Of a stretch of 64,000 nt of DNA, positions 12,795 through 25,531 are shown piece after piece. The position numbers and the translations under genes are program-made. The notes under the pieces are model-generated. The model saw nothing but the letters and a program-made list of their open reading frames with translations, searched no databases and was not told the DNA's origin. Origin of the DNA: Sclerotinia nivalis. Taxonomy: Eukaryota; Ascomycota; Leotiomycetes; Helotiales; Sclerotiniaceae. Each line of letters starts with the position of its first letter. Within the stretch, counting starts at the first letter, position 1. The stretch is taken from NCBI GenBank assembly GCA_029531795.1, contig JAPEIS010000006.1, forward strand, positions 62,001 to 126,000, given 5' to 3'.

Positions 12795-13913
12795 TCAATT
12801 AACCTCAATCGGCGCCGGTCCAAAAACAGCTTTAGCGGAAACGTCCGAAATATTCACAAAATCATCTCCAGGAGCCAAAGCAGCCAAAGTCAGACCATTT
12901 CCAGTAGCGCCCTTCGCAGCACCTGCATCAAATTGGAATTTGGCAGTAACAACAACCGTCTTTCCGTCTTCCTTTAAATTGATGCTTTCGAATGGTTGAG
13001 TCACAGGTTTGTTCTGTTGATTGATGTACACAAGTGAAAGACCTTTGCACTTTTCTCCCCAAGTGGTGTTATAGTCCTGAGTTGCATTAAGCTGGAATGT
13101 GAAGGTAATGATGGAATTAGCATCGATGGTATCCGGTTGTGTAGCAGTGAGCTTTTGGAAGACCTTGAGAGGGATGGTATTGCTATTTGGACAACTTCCT
13201 TCGACAACAAAGTTTTGATTCAAAGCACTGAAAGCGAAATCCCTTGTGCTTGCTGTCAAGAATGGAAGAGCTGATGGGATTTTATGCAGAATTTGGCGGA
13301 AATACCCATTTTGTTCGCCTTCTTGTCCAAGTGTTGCTGCGACTCCGCGGATGAACCTAGAATCATCGTTTGTGGCGAAAACTGTTTGGATATCGCCTAG
13401 TGTACCCATGACCACATCCGTGAAGAGAGATGCTGTAGCTATTGCTTGCTCGAAATTGGTGACTGCAAAGTTGTAGGTGCATGGTTGGATGATGGCATTG
13501 GTGTCGTTGGTGAAACGAACGATGGCTTTCTCTGCATTTAATGAATGCAATTTTTCTTGTGCGACGATTGCATTCAGATTTGTAAGCGCCTCATCTTTGC
13601 AACCTTGATTATCGAATGTGTATCCTGCGACATTGTTCGAGATATTGTAGACAAGTTCTTGGAAAAATGCAACTTCCATGTTCTCGTTAAAGGCGGTAAG
13701 TTTGAAATTGGTGAGGCTGTCGCTTCCTCCGGCTAGTGCGGGAGGAGGAGCGATATTGGAAAGTGAGCCATGGGCTGCTGTCTGGATCGCTAGTAATGGG
13801 CCTGTATCGGTTGCTGTTACAGCAGCGAGGAAGCCATTATCAACAGAGAAAGGTGCTGCAGTAATGAGGGTTGAGAGGAATGAAATTCCTATGAGAAGGT
13901 TTGAAGTATACAT
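12795..13913 (-). CDS. Secreted ferritin-like domain protein (LsdA/Rds1-like)
   Basis: A single-exon gene encodes 372 residues. Residues 1-20 form a signal peptide (hydrophobic core LLIGISFLSTLITAA, likely cleaved before PFSVD). Residues about 65-250 match the fungal ferritin-like family known from LsdA ('late sexual development') and Rds1 stress-response proteins: FNENMEVAFFQELVYN carries Glu80 and Glu86, and AQEKLHSLNAEKAI carries Glu120 and His123, the ExxH-type metal ligands expected of a four-helix ferritin fold. The C-terminal third is beta-rich and less conserved. The protein is probably extracellular or cell-wall associated. The biochemical role of this family is not settled; metal or oxidative chemistry is inferred from fold only. 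Confidence 0.85.
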   Translation of the reverse strand: MYTSNLLIGISFLSTLITAAPFSVDNGFLAAVTATDTGPLLAIQTAAHGSLSNIAPPPALAGGSDSLTNFKLTAFNENMEVAFFQELVYNISNNVAGYTFDNQGCKDEALTNLNAIVAQEKLHSLNAEKAIVRFTNDTNAIIQPCTYNFAVTNFEQAIATASLFTDVVMGTLGDIQTVFATNDDSRFIRGVAATLGQEGEQNGYFRQILHKIPSALPFLTASTRDFAFSALNQNFVVEGSCPNSNTIPLKVFQKLTATQPDTIDANSIITFTFQLNATQDYNTTWGEKCKGLSLVYINQQNKPVTQPFESINLKEDGKTVVVTAKFQFDAGAAKGATGNGLTLAALAPGDDFVNISDVSAKAVFGPAPIEVN

Positions 13914-16085
13914 TATGGATGATGAAAATCTGGATTGAAATAGGCCAAACGACGGGTTTTCAATGAAAGAAACAAGAAGGAACTTCGTGGGACCAAATGA
14001 GATTCGTAAAAAGATTTGGATGGTGAAATGAGAAAAAAATCAAGACACAAACTTCCCAAACGGCCTCCTATATAGCCAGACCATCTCTAGATCTACCAGG
14101 ACACTGGTCCACGCTTGTTCGTTAATCGCCAGATTTGGGGCGATACCTTCGTACAAGCCTTCGAGTATAATTTAAGATTGGGTCTCAGTTGTGATGGCCA
14201 AAACTTACTATTCACTTCAAAACAATCCATTTCTGATTGGCTACCAAAATTGAGATACAGTAAGAAAGATCAAAATATTTCATACATTCTTTCTTTTTTT
14301 CCTTTCTCTTTTAGCTTATAATAATATCTCGGACATTCCTGAGTCTGAAAAAAAGGTGAAAAAAGAACATAGAACATATATTCTTGTAACTAAACTTCAG
14401 ATTCAGATATTAGATTCAGATTTAGGGCTGAAATGTTAAAGTCTGTTACCTGATATTTTAGCACAGAACTCGATACGCGAACACCCCCTTCATAAAAAGC
14501 CTTAATAAAGCTTTGAATAGTTTCAAAACTCATCATAACACATATATTTGAAAGGAATTTTTGAATAATAAAATATTTGATAAACGGTACAGTACAAACG
14601 TAGATTTAGATCCTGAGGAACATGAAAACTAATTACGAAGAATCTTAGGGAATTCGTAGTTATTATTAGCCCCGCAAGGGCTGATCAAAAGTTTGTATGT
14701 CAGATTTATTTGTTGGACAAATAATAAAGAAGTCTGATGAAGGCGCAGGAAAAAGTAGAGACATAAAATAGAACCCACGCGCGGCTGTAAGCGCCAGTGA
14801 AGCATTTATGTACGCCGAACTCTGTAGTTCTAGTAGTGATTGGTGAACTCAGGAGTTAGTGTTAGCGTTAACCTTTCATCATTTATTGATGCAGGAAAGG
14901 TTACGAATGGTTGAGAATGAATGTTTCAATTGAGACAAAGTGTTTGTAGGGCTACAATTTTAAAAGAGAACATGGTTGGCAGACCGGAAGAAATAAGTTG
15001 ATGCCCAAATTTAGGATGGCATCATGGTATGACAGACGAATTTGGAAAGGATTGCGATGGGCATCAAATCATGATGAAATTGATTGGAAGCAACTCGCCT
15101 TATTTGAAGTCACCGTCTCACGTCCCTTCATATCAGATATTAGGTCCCTAGACAAGTGATGAAGTTTGGATGAATAGAGCGAAGACATCATGCCAATACT
15201 CATGGACATCGGGGATATGAGGAGAGAGGGCAAACATTCCCGAGAGAAGAGGAAATCAGGAGTACCGCCTGATCTCACAATTTAAAGTGCTTAATGCAAA
15301 TACTGTACAGGTCATCATATAATCACACTCACTCCCCGCTTTTGTGGCCGAAACGATTGTTTGTGCCACAACGATGCGCAAAGTGTAGGATAAATACGTT
15401 ATGCATCTTTTTAACTGTTAGTATACACTCCGAGACACCCTGACTTGATTATCACATGCTGTATTTGAGCTGAAAATACCATGGGAACGGAGTTTTAAAT
15501 GCAAGATTATCTCATTAAACCACCAAGTATGGTATCTATACCAGTTTATTATATATAACCACAATATGTCTCGCCTCCATGGCCCATGCCTATACGTGCC
15601 TCCAGTTAATGTGATTGAAATAAGACTTGGAAAATGTGGACATACTCTGTACTGATTCATATCCAGACGAGGAAGTCGAATGGAACATCCGGTGATGACA
15701 AGGTGAAAGAGAATAGTATCCAGCACATTCTTGATATGGGAGATATTCTTCCGGAAATGACAATACCGCGAGGATGAGGATGTTTCAGTGACGAGAGTCA
15801 ACTGCCAACACACAGGGGTTCTTGGCCTACCACCCAGGATATCAACTACTTCTTCCGGTGATAATATCACTTGGAAAAACTCTGGGCTTGAGGTTCCATC
15901 ACATAACCTTAGACCTTTTGCAAATCGTAGGGTAAAAGATCCTACTATGACTCAAAGTCTCAAAACCAAGGCCATGGTTACCCAAATATAGCGAGTACAA
16001 ACAATCGTGTTGTCATCTAAGCTTCTTGATAGATTTCACAGCCGAGCGCCGCGACTGGAGTGAAGAATTCCTGGATATTTTGACA
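13914..16085. other. Intergenic
   Basis: No recognised gene. A 150-codon minus-strand ORF (15418-15870) and a 67-codon plus-strand ORF overlap, and neither shows family motifs. The stretch 14300-14720 is AT-rich, and repeated AGATTCAGAT-type words occur near 14398-14425. Confidence 0.4.
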
Positions 16086-17880
16086 TCAAAAGTCATCATC
16101 ACTATCCCCATCATCCTTTGGTGGTAGCATCTTGCTCATGTAAGGACCATCAAGCCAATAGCCTAATCTTCGATAATAATCTCTCGTACCAACACCACTA
16201 ATGACACCTATCTTCGTGCTTCCATGTTCGTTTCGAGCAATTCTTTCGGCCTCTTCCATGAGTAATGTACCATATCCTTGATGTTGGAACTTCCTTGGGT
16301 CACGAGCATGAACTGGTACAGCTGAACCATAGACGTGAAGCTCACGAATTATACTCGTGGGTTGTCCAGTAAGTTCAGGTCTGAAGGTATGTGTGGAGGA
16401 ACACTTTCTCAAGCGGAGTAATCCAATAAGGATATCTTGCTTTGGATCTTCATATGCCAAAAATGTCTCCCATCCTTTGTTTGCGGTATAATCTCTTCGT
16501 ACAAGCTCAACTTGAGAAGGACGGATCTTATTCTTGACTTCATTGATACCAACTTCACGAGTTCGGACATCACGACAGGTAGTACCAAAGTCCTTCATTC
16601 TGCTCAAAGCAAGCTCTCGAAGATTTCCATTCTCAACACCAGATGTAACCAAAGGCATTGGAATATCTCTTTGAACACGATAAATACGAGTCCACGGTGG
16701 CACGAGAGCGAGGATACGAGCAACTATATCGATCAGGGCATTTGGTGTGTAGTTCTTGTATCTGCCAGTTCTCCAGAGTTCATATAAACCGGTTCCACGA
16801 ATGACAAGTGTTGGGTATATTTTGAGACCATCGGTTCTGAAGGCTGGATTTTCGAAATATTCTCTGAATTGATCCAAGTCTCTCTCCATTCCGACATTAG
16901 GTAAATCTGGCATCATATGGCTAACAACTTTGAAACCAGCATCCTTCGCTAAGCAAAATGTTTCCGCGACCGAAGCAACAGTGTGACCTCTATTGGTATC
17001 TCGAGCGACATCCTCATATAAAGATTGTACACCAATTTCCAAACGGGTACAGCCATACCTTAGCATGGCAGATAAATGTGGCTGCAGACAATAATCCGGC
17101 CGAGTTTCGATTGTAATACCGACACATTTGATGTTGCTCATCTCTCCGGCTTGAACTGCTTCATCGACATTGTTTCCCTGGTATCCACTAAGAGCATTGT
17201 GTAATTGGGAGATAAACCCATCCCTGTAGCTTTCAGATAATGACATGAAAGTTCCCCCCATAATGATATATTCAACCTTGTCGACACTGTGACCCAAAGA
17301 CTTGATTTGATCTACTCGTCCTCTAGCCTGTTCGAAAGGATCGTATCGTGCTCGAATAGCTCTCATCGATGTAGGTTCGTAACCGGTATATGATTGTGTA
17401 GAATATTCGAAATCAGAATCAGGTCCACCAGGGCAATAGACGCAAATGTTTCCTGTGTACGCGATATGAGGACATCGATGCGGTTTACACATAACTGCGA
17501 CAACCGCAATACCAGAAGCACTTCCTTATGTACTATTAGCTTCGCAGATGTTAATGCGCGTGGGAATACATACTAATGGGTTTCGCGATTAACTTTGGAA
17601 GGATATATTTCTTATAATGTTCTGGAATGGCGGCAATGATAGCAGTCAATGGTGGAATATTGCTGAGCCTGTGACGTTTGGACATTTTGGCGCGTAAACT
17701 ATTCAAATTGATATCCTTCCTCGGTACATTTGGATCCTGTTGAGATTCATGATCCTGTACTAAAGCGCTAGCAATATCTGAACATGCTCTCAAGTATCGT
17801 TCATTCTCTGGAGGTAAATTAAGATCCTTTGGCTTCCTCTGCCTATCCGACAATGTCATTGTATCGACCGCGGTGGCCAT
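16086..17880 (-). CDS. elp3: Elongator complex catalytic subunit Elp3
   Basis: Elp3 is the radical-SAM/acetyltransferase subunit of Elongator, which installs the cm5 group on wobble uridines of tRNAs (first described as a histone acetyltransferase). Exons 17880-17574 and 17524-16086 are separated by a 49-nt GTATGT...AAG intron whose phase rebuilds the conserved [14 protein letters not shown] block; the protein is 581 residues, the usual length. The radical-SAM cluster cysteines are at about 120, 130 and 133 ([14 protein letters not shown]). [21 protein letters not shown] and [12 protein letters not shown] follow. The C-terminal GNAT domain shows [16 protein letters not shown] (acetyl-CoA loop) and [17 protein letters not shown]. 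It is divergently transcribed from the succinyl-CoA ligase gene. Confidence 0.97.
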
Positions 17881-18281
17881 TTTGAATTGTCAGTTGTATG
17901 ATTGTGTGATTGTGCGATAGAATGAATTCGAATCCGGTCTTTTCACGCAGACCTAGCTGAGCCTTTCTAGCAAATAGAGTTCGTAATATGTTGAGGTTCG
18001 TGAGGTTCGTGAGATTCACTGATGGTTGTCCGGGAGTGGTGGTTTTGAAAATATGGCGGGGTAAGGTTACCTACCAAAATTGAGTAAAATAAAATTCCAA
18101 CTACCAATATTCACCAAAACCCACCAAAAACCCACCGGAATAACTATATCCCGGCCAAAGTCGGTGCAAGCGATTCCGTCCGTAACTGTCGAAGCTGGTA
18201 AGAAAGAAGGAAATTATTCAAGATAAAACTTTAAATCGCTTTTCTGTCTTTCCTATCCGACATCAATTGTCCTTAGACAAG
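17881..18281. promoter_or_regulatory. Shared divergent promoter of elp3 and succinyl-CoA ligase alpha
   Basis: Only about 400 bp separate the two start codons, which point away from each other, so the interval must hold both promoters. It includes a short direct repeat (GTGAGGTTC type, about 17993-18012) and CCACCAAAA/ACCAAAA repeats at about 18072-18135. I see no well-known operator. Confidence 0.6.
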
Positions 18282-19620
<1,339 letters not shown>

Positions 19621-20118
19621 GGATATTTATTTTGTGAATAGATAATGGGGGCGATGATGGTGTGCATTTGGTTTTTATGGTTTTTATGGTTTTCTTCACC
19701 AATACCTCATTCCTGTACAGCTAGCAATTACCCATGTGTGCCAGCATAGATTTTTATAGACTTGTGATACAAGAGATAATCGAGGCAAAGTTTCCATGTG
19801 TGTGATGAGTGACAACTGTGCAGACCCAAAGCGACTAGATGTTGAGGGCCACAACATGATCGTATGAGACTATCTGAGAAAGTGATTGACAATTGGTATA
19901 AAACATAATCATGATCAGCCTCATAATCCAATAATATAAAAATTCACTTACATTGTTGAAAAAAGTGTTATTAGCCCCTGAACACTATCGAAGAAGAATG
20001 TTCGGTAAATTGGTAACCTTGGACTTCTAATCCTCCTGTCCAAAGCTCCCGGGCTCCACACACCATCCTCCCTCGACTTTCAACAATTAAATCCTCCTTC
20101 ATCCACCTATAAATCAAA
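19621..20118. other. Intergenic, 3' UTR of succinyl-CoA ligase and promoter of AP-2 mu
   Basis: No gene is seen. A TTTTTATGG word is repeated directly after the upstream stop codon region (about 19671-19692), and a CT-rich leader precedes the next ATG (about 20035-20105). Confidence 0.5.
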
Positions 20119-21545
20119 ATGCTGTCTGGCATATTGATCTTTAATCAGAAGGGAGAGAATTTAATCTTTCGCGCATTCCGAAATGATTGTCGACCTCGAC
20201 TCGCAGACGTCTTTCGAATTCAAGTCATCTCCAATGCTCAAGTTCGTTCACCAATCCTTACTTTAGGAAGCACAACCTTCAGTCATGTCAAACACGAGAA
20301 CATATACTTGGTCGCGATTACCAAGAGTAATGCCAATGCTGCGCTGGTCTTCGAATTCTTATATAGATTGATTGCGCTGGGAAAAGGTTACTTTGGGAAG
20401 TTTGATGAAGAAGCGGTTAAGAACAATTTCGTACTGGTATATGAACTTTTAGATGGTGAGTGCAATGCGCAAGTCGCAAATATTAGATGTTCCAGAAGCT
20501 AATGCATTTGCGAAATAGAAATCTTGGATTTTGGATACCCTCAGAATACTGAAACGGATACTTTAAAGATGTACATCACAACGGAAGGTGTCAAATCGGA
20601 ACGAACCATGGAAGACTCGGCGAAGATTACAATGCAAGCAACCGGAGCTTTATCATGGAGGAAAGCCGATGTTAAATACAGGAAGAATGAAGCATTTGTG
20701 GATGTAATTGAAGATGTCAATCTTTTAATGTCTGCTACAGGAACTGTTCTACGGGCCGATGTAAATGGTCAAATCGTCATGAGAGCATATCTTTCCGGAA
20801 CACCAGAATGCAAGTTTGGACTCAATGACCGATTATTATTAGATGGTGACAGTCTTTCATCTCTACCATCCGGAAATCGTATGGGCACCAAGGCCACCAA
20901 AGCAGCAGCTGGTAGCGTCACACTGGAGGATTGCCAATTTCACCAATGTGTCAAGCTAGGAAAGTTCGATACCGACAGAATTATCTCATTCATACCTCCC
21001 GATGGAGAATTCGAACTTATGCGCTATCGAGCCACCGAAAATGTCAATTTGCCATTCAAAATCCATGCTATTGTGAACGAAGTTGGTAAAACAAAGGTCG
21101 AATACAGTATTGCGATTCGAGCCAATTATGGTAGTAAGCTATTCGCCACTAATGTTGTTGTTAAGATTCCGACACCTTTAAATACTGCTCGAATCACCGA
21201 TCGATGTACACAAGGAAAAGCAAAATATGTTCCGGAGGAGAATGTTATTATATGGAAGATACCAAGATTTACTGGACAGAATGAATTTGTGTTGAGCGCG
21301 GAAGCTACATTGACAAGTATGACGAATCAGAAGGCATGGTCAAGACCGCCGTTGAGTTTGAACTTTAGCTTGTTGATGTTCACAAGTTCAGGGCTGTTGG
21401 TTAGATATTTGAAGGTGTTTGAGAAGAATAATTATTCAAGTGTAAAATGGGTGAGATATATGACCAGAGCAGGGTCTTATGAGATACGGTAAGTTTGAAT
21501 CCTAATGATATTCGAAAACATCACTAATAAATATCTAGGTTTTGA
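20119..21545 (+). CDS. APM4: AP-2 adaptor complex subunit mu (medium chain)
   Basis: AP-2 mu recognises YxxPhi cargo signals during clathrin-mediated endocytosis at the plasma membrane. Exons 20119-20455, 20519-21488 and a terminal micro-exon 21539-21545 give 437 residues (animal AP2M1 has 435). Residues 1-135 are the longin-like N-terminal domain (SGILIFNQKGENLIFRAFR). The stretch VYELLDEILDFGYPQNTET, rebuilt across intron 1, is characteristic of AP-2 mu rather than AP-1 or AP-3 mu. The mu-homology domain (about 170-437) contains SWRKADVKYRKNEAFVDVIE and IPPDGEFELMRYR, and the protein ends VRYMTRAGSYEIRF. The last exon supplies one base of an Arg codon, Phe and the stop. Confidence 0.95.
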
Positions 21546-23387
21546 TCACAGGTGTCATTTGGGATGGCGTTTTGGGGAGCGCAGCATTGCCTAGGCGTCG
21601 GGGTAGAGATGGGGAATATAATTATTGATATGAATACTCATGCGCTTCACCTTGATTCCCTTCTCAATCAATTCTCTATTCGAATCTTCAAATACAATCC
21701 CAATTGTTATGCTCTCATACTCAATACCAACCAAATAGCACCGCCATTTCTCTTTGCTATTGCCCACCCCCACCATGATTGATCACGAAGACTATTGTGA
21801 ATCAATTCTCCTAGTCTCTTCTAGGGCATTCACACATCGGCCGTGGGGGTAGACCTCCCTGATCGGTCTCTTGAATAAGATAGTTGTCTCCCTTATTCAA
21901 ATTCAATACTCCACATAACTTAATAAAGATCATATTTTACTCCATCATACCCTCTTCCTCATCGTTTCCTTGATTTCTTTGAAATCTCCTCTGGTCTATA
22001 CAATATCCGTCCTCTGGAATATCAATACCGTGCCTAGGAAGAATGTCAACCAGGACCCATGCGTACGAGTAGTGCTCATATATTTGTGCACTGGCCTTGA
22101 CATGCACAAGGCATCGTTGCCAATTGTGGCATGGAGTTCGTTGAGCCAGACTATATCTTTGCATGCGTCGTACGGCCACTCGGAATTGATGAACTATATG
22201 TTCCGTATGTTAGCTTTTTTTTCTCGTTTCTAGATGCATTTGAGTCTGCCCATTTCGTCCACAGCTCATTATCAATCACAAGCCTTACTGTAGCTATGGT
22301 ACCCAAGCTAGTAAAAGTTTGAAATATTATGGCATCTGTAGCTACACCTTTTAGTGCATATGTCATTAACCTCCCCACATTTGCTTCAAGCTCGTCTTTA
22401 CTGGTAATAATATGGTTATAATTGTGTACAGTGTAATATCCCACAAGACCACCTTGTGACATGGAAGCCCCGTTATTCGGCATCTCGCGGAAACCTTCAA
22501 GAGGAAATGGGGAGAAGATGTTGTTAAGCGAGTAAGCTGAGCTTCTCGGAAAAGAAGAGATTGTAAGATAATTTGTGTAGTTTCTGGATTTGATGGGAAG
22601 GAATGATTATGTATACGTATTGCAAAATGCTGCCCATCCTATTCATGGCGATTGTATGGAATCGGCGGATAAGCAAGACGTCTGGTATGATATCCCTGAG
22701 AAACTAAAAGTTCACCTCCTATATCGATGTGTAAGTAGAACGTACGCAAATATTGCAGTGCATTGTGATATAAATATGGGACTGCCTGTAGCGGTAGGTG
22801 TGTTGGAGTCGGACATTTCGGTGTTAGGTGTCTCAGGATGATGAAGACTGGTTGTCAGGAAGACTGTCCAATGTGTGGGGCACTTATTTTGAATGGTGTT
22901 GTATCATGGAAGAGAAAGATTTCAATGAATGGGGTCGAGGAAGATATTACAATGGCACAAATCACAGTAGGCATTTACAACATAGACTTCTTCCCTTCCG
23001 CTAATTAGATGTTAAAATGTGGTTGATTGAATAAGTACCGCCATATCTCAAAGTTCTACTCGGTCACAGATCTATGTTTACTTTTTGTAGCAATGAATGA
23101 GAATTACTCCGGATTGTATGCTCGGTATCAAAGAAGTAGAAAGACCATTTGAAGAGAGTTCAAAGATCATGCCAATGGTAAGAGTTGCATAATTAAAAAA
23201 AAAAGAATGTCATTAAGAAGTAATTATCCAGCGATAGCTCGCCAGCGTCTAGCCTTTCTGAGCCCATCGCCCCAGCCAAAATCATACTGTCATACGGTAT
23301 CATAGAAATCATCATCACACCTCCCGCAATCCAAAATCCAAAAACCCCTACTCCGCCATCACCAATAAACTTTTCGCTTCTAACCCT
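21546..23387. other. Intergenic, with weak minus-strand coding-like segment
   Basis: No recognised gene. On the minus strand, about 22483-22260 is open, and a second open segment (about 22205-22010, containing PYDACKDIVWLNELHA) starts after a plausible branch point and TATAG acceptor, but I found no donor that joins them in frame. A plus-strand ORF at 22590-22841 has no family signal. This may be an unrecognised or decayed gene. Confidence 0.3.
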
Positions 23388-25531
23388 CTAAAGCTCAGTC
23401 TCCTTATCCCTGATACCACCCTTCTCACCTTCATAAGAAGGTGGAGACGCCTTCTCGTTGGTACTTTGTCCATCAATTGCTGCATCCGCAACATGCATCT
23501 GTTCATCGTTTTGACTGAGTTTATATTCTTCCTTATCGATGTCTCTGTAGATCCAATAGAAGGCAACCATCATAACGGCACCAATGATAGTTGGCGCACC
23601 GAAATCCCAAGTGAGATATGGATCCTTGATAACACCAGCACATGCAAGACCAAGGGCATAAGCAATAGCTTGAGTGAACAAATTAAGAGCAGATACGAGA
23701 CCTCTCATGTTAGCAGGGGCTCTGGAGTATGCAATACCGTAGGCTGGAACGTTGACAAAGAGTTCGGAAATACCACCGATGGCGTAAGGGATGGCCATGT
23801 ACCAAACTGAAATGGAGGAAACGAGCGAGACACCATTGGCATCAACACAAGATTCAGAAGATCCATACTTTCCGCAAGGTCCGACTTTGTAGGCGTAGTA
23901 GTTGAGGATGGTATAGGCGGCACCTCCGAGAGTGGAAAGGAAGAATCCAGTGGTCATTCTAGCGATTGGACCATAGTGAATGTTGCGGCCTCTCAAGAAA
24001 GGATAGAGACCGTAATTCAGCATTGGAGCGACCAGGATAATGGAGAGAGAGTTGAAGTTATTCATAACATCGTTGGGAGCACCACGTGTAGTCAACATAG
24101 TTGAAAGGGCACTAGCAGCGCTACCGAGACCGTTATCGTTGATACTTTGAATAGGGAAGAAACAGAAGATTCCGGCTGCTTCAAAAGTTCGCTTTACATC
24201 TTCGATAAATCCGTCATTCCATGGTACTTGAATAACGTGGTCAGATTTGGCGATGTTGGATGGCTTAGCTGGTTCGAAGAATCCTCCCTTGCGAGTAAAG
24301 ATCTTTCTCAAACCACCTCTTTTGAAGCAGATACCGACAACGCGGCAGACGTTTGCAAGATCAGATCCTCCTGGTGGGTATAGGATGAGACGTTTGCGCA
24401 TGTACCAAAGGAGTAATGGAAGAGGAACATAGAGGAGAAGTGGAAGGAGGAAGGACAACCACCAGCCAATGTATTTTTCGGTATATGCAGTTGGGACACC
24501 CATGAATCCACCGATGTTGACGAGAAGGTAAAACCAGAGCATGACACGTTCGGTGGTAGATTCGGGATCAACGATGACCACTTCGCCGGATGGGAGGGTC
24601 TTCTTGATGGGTACTGCGTTTGGCATTTGATCGAGAAGTGTTGGTGCGATGTTCGGTTTGAACATAGCTGCCAGAAGATTAGTTATATGATGGCTACATT
24701 TTCGGATGAATAGAGAACTTACCAGCACCAAAAGACAGAGTATAAACACTCAAAAAGAAAGGAGCCTTAGCACCTCCGCTCGCCAACAGACTAGGAGCAC
24801 CACTTGCACACATGAGAATATGTGCAATACCACATACTGCTACACCCCAGCAAATGATCTTGAATCTACCGGTTTTGGTATCTGCGAGCCATCCGAAGAA
24901 CAATGGAAGTGCATATGCAAGCATAGAGAATGATTGAGTTGTGGCTGTTGCTTTGACGGTGCCGAGACCTAGAGCTCCGGCAGTTTGTTCGGTTCCACGT
25001 GGTGGTGCGCCATATCCATCGCCGCCAACGGGAAGGGGTCTGTTGACGTAGTTGTTGAAGAGACCATTGCAACCACTAAAAGTGGATTATATGTTAGCTA
25101 ACTTATCTAATTGAAATTGCAAATGAAGCGATCAGGAATTGAGTGGTACATACTAGTAAGAAGCTCGCTCAGCGAACTCAACAGCACAGATTAGGTAGGT
25201 GACAGTAGGAAGCTTTCCAGCTACTTTTCGGAGAGTCCTTTTCTCTTCCTCAGTAGGAATTAAATCGGGATCAATATGATCATGTCCATGACCTTCTGCA
25301 TGAACCAATACGGCTTCAGTTTCTATTCCGGTGGTGGGGTGACGTTCTCGTGAGACTGTGTGAACTAGGGATCCTTTATGGTCCATATCCAGAACATTGT
25401 CACTGCCTAGCATGGCACCTTGGATATCGGCTGTGATATTTTCTTGTGCAACTATTGTTAATTGTCAGTAAAGAATATCATCAATCTCAAGATGAACGTG
25501 AACAAAATCAATGAAAAAGTTGCCTACCCAT
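23388..25531 (-). CDS. ptr2: Proton-coupled oligopeptide transporter (POT/PTR2 family)
   Basis: This plasma-membrane di/tripeptide-proton symporter belongs to the POT branch of the MFS. My model has four exons: 25531-25528, 25451-25154, 25075-24723 and 24667-23388, encoding 644 residues with about 12 membrane segments. The POT signature ExxER reads AVEFAERASYYG just before intron 2, and WFYLLVNIGG is the PTR FYxxxNxG motif; IQSINDNGLGS and the GISELFVNVPAYGIAYS segment are also typical. The N-terminal about 75 residues and the C-terminal tail (SPPSYEGEKGG) are polar and cytosolic. The first exon is proposed as ATG plus one base; an alternative is initiation at the in-frame ATG at 25413-25411. 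Nitrogen-source control is usual for the family but not visible here. Confidence 0.93.

Noticed and set aside
15418..15870. 150-codon minus-strand ORF
   Set aside because: Long for chance but without domain, signal peptide or splice context; left as intergenic.
23705..23923. Minus-strand ORFs in other frames within the peptide transporter
   Set aside because: They are out-of-frame shadows of the transporter exon.
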